DNA of 8,268 nucleotides, taken from NCBI GenBank assembly GCA_002171155.1, contig NHHF01000036.1:1-8268 (forward strand), written 5' to 3'. The position numbers and the translations under genes were made by a program. Positions 1 through 5,033 of the stretch are shown here, one piece after another. A model generated the notes under the pieces. It saw only the letters and a list, made by a program, of their open reading frames with translations. It made no database searches and was not told the DNA's origin. Each line of letters begins with the position of its first letter. Positions within the stretch are counted from its first letter, which is position 1. Origin of the DNA: Betaproteobacteria bacterium TMED156 (GTDB lineage Bacteria > Pseudomonadota > Gammaproteobacteria > Burkholderiales > Burkholderiaceae_A).

Positions 1-8
1 TAGTTTAC

Positions 9-296
9 ATGGTTAATAAAATTGATACTGCAACCGCTTTTTGCCAAATTTTAAGACAACAAAGGATGTCCAGAGGATTAACTCACCTTACTTTGGGATT
101 AAAGTCAGGGTTTCCTAGAAAATATATTTACGATTTAGAAGTTGGGAATGAACACCCATCATTGAGAGTGGTCATACGACTAGCCTCTGCTTTGGGTTAC
201 AGTGGGGCTGGATTTGTTACATTAATTGAACGACGAATAGAAGGAAATGACATCCCCCCTATATCGACCTTGTCCGATCATAAATCAAATTCTTAA
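9..296 (+). CDS. XRE-family helix-turn-helix protein (small, 95 aa)
   Basis: This is a small DNA-binding protein, probably a cytoplasmic transcriptional regulator. Residues about 9-66 follow the Cro/C1-type (XRE) helix-turn-helix layout: an opening helix (FCQILRQQRM), a short turn ending in GLTH, a second helix, the recognition helix around FPRKYIYDLEVG, then EHPSL and a closing helix (VVIRLASALG). The 'LE.G...PSL' pattern is characteristic of the family. The remaining 25 or so residues are polar with no second domain, so no ligand- or partner-binding module is visible. There is no clear Shine-Dalgarno before ATG 9, and the frame stays open to the window edge, so an upstream start outside the window cannot be excluded. 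The next gene starts 11 bases after its stop on the same strand, so the two are probably cotranscribed. The target is unknown. Confidence 0.8.
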   Translation: MVNKIDTATAFCQILRQQRMSRGLTHLTLGLKSGFPRKYIYDLEVGNEHPSLRVVIRLASALGYSGAGFVTLIERRIEGNDIPPISTLSDHKSNS

Positions 297-300
297 AGGT
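295..300 (+). promoter_or_regulatory. Ribosome binding site supporting a TTG start
   Basis: AAAGGT lies 7 bases before TTG 308 and overlaps the stop codon (294-296) of the XRE gene. It is one of the few clear Shine-Dalgarno-like sequences in this window. It supports both the TTG initiation codon and translational coupling to the upstream gene. Confidence 0.6.
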
Positions 301-307
301 TTATATT

Positions 308-712
308 TTGAAAGTATCTAAAAGTTTTATTTTGATATTTTGCTTTCCAAGTTATGTACTTGCTGGTTGGCAAATTGTTGGAGAAACGCCCACAGCTAGG
401 TACTATTCCGACATAACAACCCTAAAGTCAAAAGGCAATATTCGTACAATAAGTATGTATCAAAATCTTAGATTTAAAAGATCAACCGATGGTGCTGTTT
501 CGGTTCGTGCCGAAATGCAGTATGACTGTAAAAAAGCTAAGCATAAAATAATAAGTGCAACAGCCTACCCTGGTCCAAATCTAATTGGTAAAAAAATCTC
601 ATCTAAGAGTGCAGGACTAAGTTGGTATCCTACATACGAAATGAGTAGATTCATGTATAGAGCAGTATGTGCTGTTCCTAGTGACAAAAAAGAAGGGAAT
701 CTGGAATTTTAA
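308..712 (+). CDS. Secreted surface-adhesin E-like protein
   Basis: This is a 134-residue exported protein. Residues 1-19 form a Sec signal peptide: Lys2 and Lys5, a hydrophobic core (FILIFCF), and a VLA|G cleavage site after Ala19. The mature part starts GWQIVGE and has the pattern of the surface-adhesin E family (type member: Haemophilus influenzae protein E): an early Trp, a YYSD strand, a YDCK motif with Cys74, a tryptophan/proline segment (SWYPTY) and a final AVC with Cys121. Cys74 and Cys121 are placed to form the family's disulfide. Despite the family name, most relatives are uncharacterised periplasmic or surface proteins, so an adhesin role is not implied. The start is TTG, chosen because it follows AAAGGT at good spacing and yields an intact signal peptide. 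The gene sits 11 bases after the XRE gene, and its stop overlaps the convergent small gene on the other strand by 4 bases. Confidence 0.72.
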   Translation: MKVSKSFILIFCFPSYVLAGWQIVGETPTARYYSDITTLKSKGNIRTISMYQNLRFKRSTDGAVSVRAEMQYDCKKAKHKIISATAYPGPNLIGKKISSKSAGLSWYPTYEMSRFMYRAVCAVPSDKKEGNLEF

Positions 713-861
713 TCGGTGACTTTTTGTTTTTGTTTTTGTTTTTGTTTTGAGGCTTCCTCTTTACTTTTTTTTATATCCCTCATACTCCACCAGTAAAGAA
801 ACAATACCCCACCAAATGCCAAAAATCCTTCAATTACAATAACAGGCCAAAATTCATTCAT
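709..861 (-). CDS. Small single-span membrane protein, 50 aa, with a Lys-Gln repeat tail
   Basis: This short minus-strand gene starts at ATG 861 and encodes MNEFWPVIVIEGFLAFGGVL followed by FLYWWSMRDIKKSK and a tail of alternating Lys and Gln. Residues about 5-25 form one transmembrane helix. WWSMRDIKKSK would sit at the membrane edge with the positive residues on the cytoplasmic side, giving a probable N-out/C-in topology. An AGGA lies 7 bases before the ATG, overlapping the MFS stop codon (871-873). The 9-base gap suggests cotranscription and translational coupling with the transporter. The aromatic, proline-containing N-terminus (FWPV) resembles short uncharacterised membrane proteins that I recall from Betaproteobacteria, but I know of no function. 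The alternating KQ tail comes from a hexanucleotide repeat. The stop codon overlaps the end of the convergent surface-adhesin E-like gene. The coherent membrane pattern and coupled start make chance unlikely. Confidence 0.72.
   Translation of the reverse strand: MNEFWPVIVIEGFLAFGGVLFLYWWSMRDIKKSKEEASKQKQKQKQKVTD
721..750. repeat. Hexanucleotide tandem repeat inside the small membrane-protein gene
   Basis: There are four exact tandem copies of TTTTTG (721-744) followed by a near copy TTTTGA. On the minus strand each CAAAAA unit encodes Gln-Lys, so gain or loss of a unit lengthens or shortens the tail by two residues without a frameshift. It is a likely site of replication slippage. Confidence 0.85.
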
Positions 862-870
862 ACTCAGATC

Positions 871-2025
871 CTAACTTATTTCTTTGTTTCTTGAAAGCAG
901 TAAAATAACTCCTAAAATTAACAGTAGAGAGCTTAAAACTAATGGATAGAAATAAGTACCGTTTATTTCAGCTAATATTCCTGCTATTGAGGGACCAATT
1001 ACTAAGGACAAAGCAAATGCAATTGTTAAACGCGCCATTTCTTTGCCAGGATTTTTTGGAGCCTCTCTGCCAGCCAACGTCATGGTTAAGCTAACAACTC
1101 CGAGATTACTAAAACCAAATAAAAAAGCTGCAATTAATATAAATTCAAGTTGAACAAAAAAAGCATTAAATAACAATGAAATTGCATGTAGCGTGATTGC
1201 AAAACAGAGTGCCTTATTCATACTAAACTTAACTTCGACCCAATCCCAAATTAACACACTAGGTATACTTGTAAAACCGACTAAAAGCCACACAGCATTA
1301 CCTAACGATGCATTTTCAGGATTTGATTTAACGATCGCAACAGTAAACGTTGCACTAACAACAAACGCAAAACCAGCAAAAAAGTACATGAGTAACAATC
1401 TAAAGAAACCACTCGGTAATTTAGTTTTGTTAGTTGAATTTTCATTTGCGTGAATTACTTTTTTATTTATTTTTAATTTTGGCCTAAGAAACCAAGCAGG
1501 TATAAATAGAAAGCAAGAGATAAATCCATAAAATATCCATTGTTTACTCCAATTTAGACCTAATATATTAAAAACAATTGACCCAAAAGCAGAAATAACA
1601 ATTCCAACACCAGCTCCGGCAAAAAACTTGCCCATTTGTGGTTTTTGGTTTGTATTTTCTGTTAACCATTGCATAATGAGTCCAGCCCCGATTACAACAC
1701 CTGAGGCTCCAGAAAATCCAGCAACAAATCTTGCAATTGACCATATGAAAAAGTTTTCGGCCAGCCCCATCATAAAGGTACTTACAACCGCTAGAAATAA
1801 TCCCCAAAAATAGAATTTTTCTCTTGAAATTAAACTATCAATTTTTAAAGCAAAGAGGACTCCAGTAAAATATCCTAAATAATGAATGGTAGCTAATATG
1901 CCTCCAGTTGCCACACCCAAAAAAGTCTCTTGCTGCATCACTGGTAATAGCGGAGTATAGGTAAAACGAGATATACCTAAGGTAAGAGAGAGAGCACATA
2001 GCCCACCAAAAAAAATTCTGTTCAT
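871..2025 (-). CDS. MFS transporter, YbfB/YjiJ family
   Basis: This is a 384-residue inner-membrane secondary transporter of the major facilitator superfamily. The N-terminus, with GISRFTYTPLLPVM at about residues 17-30, is the hallmark of the YbfB/YjiJ group, whose substrates are mostly unknown. Hydrophobic segments recur along the whole length (for example residues about 39-60, 70-88, 95-117, 135-156, 160-180, 207-232, 269-290, 294-316 and 357-380), consistent with 10-12 spans in two halves joined by a charged loop near residues 181-205 (RPKLKINKK...). Length is normal for the family. No Shine-Dalgarno precedes ATG 2025, but the start aligns with the family N-terminus. Downstream, 9 bases away, is the 50-residue membrane protein. 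Upstream, on the same strand and behind two hairpins, is pqqA, so readthrough from pqqA is possible but would be limited. The substrate cannot be read from the sequence. Confidence 0.85.
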   Translation of the reverse strand: MNRIFFGGLCALSLTLGISRFTYTPLLPVMQQETFLGVATGGILATIHYLGYFTGVLFALKIDSLISREKFYFWGLFLAVVSTFMMGLAENFFIWSIARFVAGFSGASGVVIGAGLIMQWLTENTNQKPQMGKFFAGAGVGIVISAFGSIVFNILGLNWSKQWIFYGFISCFLFIPAWFLRPKLKINKKVIHANENSTNKTKLPSGFFRLLLMYFFAGFAFVVSATFTVAIVKSNPENASLGNAVWLLVGFTSIPSVLIWDWVEVKFSMNKALCFAITLHAISLLFNAFFVQLEFILIAAFLFGFSNLGVVSLTMTLAGREAPKNPGKEMARLTIAFALSLVIGPSIAGILAEINGTYFYPLVLSSLLLILGVILLLSRNKEIS

Positions 2026-2051
2026 CTAAAAATTAAATAAAGAAAGACTAG

Positions 2052-2080
2052 ATAAAACTGACATTTTTAAAAAATTTCAA
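2052..2080 (-). promoter_or_regulatory. Candidate sigma70 promoter of the MFS transporter
   Basis: On the minus strand, TTGAAA (2075-2080, five of six -35 positions) is followed after exactly 17 bases by TTTTAT (2052-2057, four of six -10 positions). Transcription would start near 2045, about 20 bases before the MFS ATG. The site lies just downstream of the second hairpin, which suits an independent transcription unit. In DNA this AT-rich such matches arise by chance, so confidence is modest. Confidence 0.35.
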
Positions 2081-2084
2081 ACCG

Positions 2085-2116
2085 AAAAAAACCTCTAAAT
2101 TAGGAATTTAGAGGTT
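2085..2116 (-). terminator. Second hairpin with U-tract on the minus strand
   Basis: This is a perfect 12-base-pair inverted repeat (arms 2090-2101 and 2105-2116, AACCTCTAAATT and its complement) with a 3-base loop. On the minus strand the hairpin runs directly into a T run (2085-2091, partly inside the stem), as in a Rho-independent terminator. On the plus strand it is followed by A-rich sequence, so it would not terminate there. It would act as a backup terminator for pqqA. A protein-binding operator or mRNA-stabilising hairpin is the alternative. Confidence 0.6.
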
Positions 2117-2167
2117 AAAAATAAATAAAAAAAACAACTTTTTATTTTGAGTGTATGTCAGCACTTT

Positions 2168-2197
2168 AAAAAAAAAACCACTCGAATGAGTGGTTTT
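2168..2197 (-). terminator. Rho-independent terminator of pqqA
   Basis: This is a perfect 10-base-pair inverted repeat (arms 2174-2183 and 2188-2197, AAAACCACTC and its complement) with a 4-base loop. On the minus strand it is followed by an uninterrupted T run (2168-2177, six bases beyond the stem). It begins 17 bases after the pqqA stop codon. The plus-strand side has only TTTTA after the stem, so the minus strand is the functional direction. This makes pqqA a short, largely self-contained transcript. Confidence 0.8.
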
Positions 2198-2214
2198 ATA
2201 TTGCATAAGATTGG

Positions 2215-2286
2215 TTACTTGGAAGCTACATACATTGTTATTTCGAAACCAAATCTTAGATCAGTTGCTAATGGCTTTGTCCACAT
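2215..2286 (-). CDS. pqqA: PqqA, precursor peptide of pyrroloquinoline quinone (23 aa)
   Basis: This is the ribosomally made peptide from which the redox cofactor PQQ is built. The radical-SAM enzyme PqqE, with the PqqD chaperone, cross-links its conserved Glu and Tyr; proteases then release the pair, and PqqB and PqqC finish the cofactor. The 23 residues begin MWTKP, continue with a TDLRFGFEITMY core and end VASK. Glu15 and Tyr19 sit in the invariant E-x-x-x-Y spacing, and MWTKP plus (R/M)FGFEVTMY are the family consensus. The length is exactly that of typical PqqA. AGGAG lies 8 bases before ATG 2286, the strongest ribosome binding site in the window. A terminator follows the stop. No pqqBCDE genes flank it: the downstream same-strand gene is an MFS transporter and the divergent neighbour is prpC. 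Two signatures, correct length and expression signals together make misidentification unlikely. Whether the product is processed depends on pqq genes elsewhere in the genome. Confidence 0.93.
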   Translation of the reverse strand: MWTKPLATDLRFGFEITMYVASK

Positions 2287-2294
2287 GTCAAAAT

Positions 2295-2299
2295 CTCCT
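2295..2299 (-). promoter_or_regulatory. Strong ribosome binding site of pqqA
   Basis: The minus strand reads AGGAG, then 8 bases, then the pqqA ATG. It fixes the start codon and implies high translation, as expected for a precursor peptide consumed stoichiometrically. The remainder of the gap up to prpC (2300-2400) is very AT-rich. A perfect TATAAT occurs on the minus strand at 2390-2395, but I see no convincing -35 partner, so the pqqA promoter is not assigned. Confidence 0.75.
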
Positions 2300-2367
2300 A
2301 TTTAAATTTAAACAATAGTTTAATATTACTCTTATGATTTAAATAAAACATAAAATTCAAATTAATA

Positions 2368-2397
2368 CTGACTAGTTAAAATCATTAACATTATATA
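2368..2397 (+). promoter_or_regulatory. Candidate promoter of the prp operon
   Basis: CTGACT (2368-2373, four of six -35 positions) and TATATA (2392-2397) are separated by 18 bases; TATAAA at 2394-2399 is an alternative -10. Transcription from either would begin at or within a few bases of the prpC ATG at 2401, giving a leaderless or nearly leaderless mRNA. That fits the lack of any Shine-Dalgarno before prpC. The match is weak in this AT-rich gap. Confidence 0.22.
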
Positions 2398-2400
2398 AAT

Positions 2401-3549
2401 ATGAATACACAAAATTTTACTTCACTATCGGGGAAAGGGAAAAAATCAGTAGCTCTATCTGGGGTTTACGCTGGAAATACCAGTTTATGCTCAGTTGGGC
2501 GATCGGGCAATGATCTACATTATAGAGGTTACGATATACTTGAAATATCTGGGAAATGTGAATTTGAAGAAATTGCCCATCTTTTGATACATAAAAAACT
2601 TCCTACATTAGATCAGTTAAAAAATTACAAAGACAAAATTACCGATCTTAGAAAATTACCAACTCGTTTGCTTAAAATTTTGGAACAATTACCAGCATCT
2701 GCTCATCCAATGAATGTTTTGCAAACCGCCGTTTCTGCTTATGGTTGCCTCATTTCGAATGAAAAAAATACTGATATAGAAACATCTTCTTCAAGTCTTT
2801 TATCAAATATTTCTTCAATGCTATTGTATTGGTATCATTATAGCCATTCAAACAAAAGAATAGATTTAGAATCTGATTCAGATTCTATAGCTGAACATTT
2901 CCTTTATCTACTTCACGGTAGAAAATGTTGTAGAGATTGGGTGGATGCAATGCAAACCTCTTTAAATTTGTATGCTGAACATGAATTTAATGCGTCTACT
3001 TTTACAGGTAGAGTTATAGCCGGTACTGGGTCAGATTATTTTTCTTGTATCACTGGTGCTATCGGTGCATTAAGAGGATCAAAGCATGGAGGTGCTAATG
3101 AAGTTGCTTTTGATATTCAAACAAGATACGAAAATAGAGAACAAGCCGCACTTGACATTAAAAAAAGATTAAAAAAGAAAGAAATAATTATTGGTTTTGG
3201 ACATCCTGTCTACACTGTTAGTGATCCAAGAAACAAAGTGATTAAAGATGTCGCTCATAAACTTGCAACTAAACAAAAAAATTTGAAGATGTATGATGTT
3301 GCCTCATGCATTGAGGAACTAATGTGGAAAGAGAAGGGAATGTTCCCAAATCTTGATTGGTTTAGTGCTGTAAGTTATAACCTCATGGGTATACCAACCA
3401 AATTGTTTACTCCAATATTTGCAATTGCCAGAATCTCTGGCTGGAGTGCTCATATTATCGAGCAACAAATTGATGGCAAAATAATTAGACCAAGTGCAAA
3501 CTATCAAGGACCGGATCCAAAAGTATTTATTCCAATATCTTTGCGCTAA
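2401..3549 (+). CDS. prpC: 2-methylcitrate synthase
   Basis: This enzyme condenses propionyl-CoA with oxaloacetate to 2-methylcitrate and CoA, the entry step of the 2-methylcitrate cycle, in the cytoplasm. The 382-residue protein has the citrate synthase fold and the PrpC N-terminus [17 protein letters not shown], then [10 protein letters not shown]. The citrate synthase catalytic triad is visible: His229 in [11 protein letters not shown], His268 in GFGHPVY and Asp319 in PNLDWFSA. The [21 protein letters not shown] block and the C-terminal [15 protein letters not shown] are also conserved. The sequence SKHGGANE and the prpD and prpE partners favour methylcitrate synthase over the ordinary GltA citrate synthase. 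Length is normal. The ATG aligns with the family start but has no Shine-Dalgarno. prpD starts 4 bases after the stop. Cys176 and Cys177 (GRKCCRDW) form an unusual pair of unknown relevance. There is no PrpR-type regulator next to it. Confidence 0.95.
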   Translation: MNTQNFTSLSGKGKKSVALSGVYAGNTSLCSVGRSGNDLHYRGYDILEISGKCEFEEIAHLLIHKKLPTLDQLKNYKDKITDLRKLPTRLLKILEQLPASAHPMNVLQTAVSAYGCLISNEKNTDIETSSSSLLSNISSMLLYWYHYSHSNKRIDLESDSDSIAEHFLYLLHGRKCCRDWVDAMQTSLNLYAEHEFNASTFTGRVIAGTGSDYFSCITGAIGALRGSKHGGANEVAFDIQTRYENREQAALDIKKRLKKKEIIIGFGHPVYTVSDPRNKVIKDVAHKLATKQKNLKMYDVASCIEELMWKEKGMFPNLDWFSAVSYNLMGIPTKLFTPIFAIARISGWSAHIIEQQIDGKIIRPSANYQGPDPKVFIPISLR

Positions 3550-3553
3550 TAAA

Positions 3554-4993
3554 ATGACAAAAAGTAATAACTCAAATATATTCGATCAAGTTATATTGGA
3601 TATTGTTGACTATGTCTTTGATGATACTAAACCCAATAAAAGTTCATTAAAATCAGCGTCATTATGTTTGATAGATTCATTAGGTTGTAGCTTAGAAGCT
3701 CTAGATTATAAATCATGCAGAAATTTGTTAGGTCCGATCGTAGAAGGTACAAATGTTGTTAATGGTGCAAGAGTTCCAGGTACTAATTTTCAACTCGACC
3801 CAGTTCAAGCTGCGTTTAATATTGGAACTGCAATTCGTTGGTTGGATTTTAATGATACTTGGTTGGCCGCCGAATGGGGACACCCCTCTGATAACCTTGG
3901 AGCTATTTTATCAGTTAGTGATTGGACTTCTCGAAAAGCTATAGAAAATAATACTGAACCTTTAAAAATGCTAGATGTACTGACTGCATTAATAAAAGCA
4001 CATGAAATTCAAGGAATAATTGCACTAGAAAATTCATTTAATAATGTTGGTATGGATCATGTGATTCTTGTGAAACTGGCCTCAACAGCTCTTAGTGGAA
4101 AATTGCTGGGATTAACAAAAAAACAATTGTGTAATGCTTTGTCGCATGTTTTTTTAGATGGTAACCCTCTTCGAACCTATAGACATTATCCTAATACCGG
4201 CTCACGTAAATCATGGGCTGCAGGTGACGCAACAAGTCGAGGAGTGAGACTTGCACTAATTTGCAAAAAGGGGGAAATGGGTTATCCGACTGTCTTAAGC
4301 GCCAAAGGTTGGGGTTTCAATGATTGTTTATTTGGAGGAAAAGAACTAAAAATTAACAGAAATTATGGAACTTATGTAGTGGACAATATTTTATTTAAAA
4401 TTTCCTATCCTGCCGAATTTCATGCTCAAACTGCAGTGGAAGCCTCCATGATATTACATCCATTAGTAAAAAATAAAATTTCTAAAATAAAAAAAATTAC
4501 CATTCGCACTCATGAATCTGCTATAAAAATAATTGACAAACAAGGTCCATTACTTAATCCTGCCGATAGAGACCATTGCATCCAATACATGGTCTCGATT
4601 CCTTTGTTATTTGGCAGATTAATCGCTAATGATTACGAAGATAAAATTGCCAATAATCCTGAAATTGATGATTTGAGAAAAAAAATTGTTTGTTTAGAGG
4701 ATTTCGCTTTTACTAGAGATTATTTAGATCCTGAAAAAAGATCTATTGCTAACGGAATTACTATTGAGTTTAACGATGGAACTAAATTAGATGAAGTTGT
4801 AGTTGAGTATCCTATTGGACATAAAAGAAGAAGAGATGAGGGTATACCACTTTTAATTGAAAAATTTAAAAAAAATCTAGCTAGACAATTTTCAAATGAA
4901 AGACAAAAAAAGATTTTTGACTCATCTCTTGAATTAGAAGAACTCATTAAGATTCCTGTTCAAGACTATATTGAATTATATGTAAAAAAATAG
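3554..4993 (+). CDS. prpD: 2-methylcitrate dehydratase, MmgE/PrpD family
   Basis: PrpD dehydrates 2-methylcitrate to 2-methyl-cis-aconitate, the second step of the 2-methylcitrate cycle; it needs no iron-sulfur cluster, unlike AcnD. The 479-residue protein, against about 483 in E. coli, carries the typical blocks in order: CLIDSLGCSLEAL (about 38-50), LLGPIV.GT (58-66), GARVPGT.FQLDPVQAAFNIG (71-91), RWLDFNDTWLAAEWGHPSDN (95-114), AHEIQG, RTYRHYPNTGSRKSWAAGDATSR (207-229), and C-terminal NPADRDHCIQYMV and VVEYPIGH.RRR. I chose ATG 3554: it is 4 bases after the prpC stop and gives the usual N-terminus. The frame is open upstream to 3494, but that part only overlaps the end of prpC. No Shine-Dalgarno is visible, so reinitiation after prpC is likely. 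A 40-base gap separates it from prpE. Hydration to 2-methylisocitrate would need an aconitase encoded elsewhere. Confidence 0.94.
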   Translation: MTKSNNSNIFDQVILDIVDYVFDDTKPNKSSLKSASLCLIDSLGCSLEALDYKSCRNLLGPIVEGTNVVNGARVPGTNFQLDPVQAAFNIGTAIRWLDFNDTWLAAEWGHPSDNLGAILSVSDWTSRKAIENNTEPLKMLDVLTALIKAHEIQGIIALENSFNNVGMDHVILVKLASTALSGKLLGLTKKQLCNALSHVFLDGNPLRTYRHYPNTGSRKSWAAGDATSRGVRLALICKKGEMGYPTVLSAKGWGFNDCLFGGKELKINRNYGTYVVDNILFKISYPAEFHAQTAVEASMILHPLVKNKISKIKKITIRTHESAIKIIDKQGPLLNPADRDHCIQYMVSIPLLFGRLIANDYEDKIANNPEIDDLRKKIVCLEDFAFTRDYLDPEKRSIANGITIEFNDGTKLDEVVVEYPIGHKRRRDEGIPLLIEKFKKNLARQFSNERQKKIFDSSLELEELIKIPVQDYIELYVKK

Positions 4994-5033
4994 TGTAAAT
5001 TTGTACAAATATAATTATTAAAAAAATTACAAA

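Noticed and set aside
1568..1813. Open frames on both strands within the MFS gene
   Set aside because: They are shadow frames of the transporter; the Cys/Trp-rich translation of the minus-strand frame is typical of a frame-shifted membrane protein.
2117..2167. Segment between the two hairpins considered as another peptide or small RNA gene
   Set aside because: It is an A/T homopolymer-rich stretch without a start, ribosome binding site or coherent frame.
2301..2312. TTTAAATTTAAA palindrome considered as a regulator operator
   Set aside because: Low-complexity AT palindromes are expected by chance in this gap, and no second copy or known operator consensus is visible.
3494..3553. Open frame extending prpD 20 codons upstream into prpC
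   Set aside because: It overlaps conserved PrpC C-terminal codons, and the extra residues do not resemble PrpD N-termini. ATG 3554, 4 bases after the prpC stop, is the better start.
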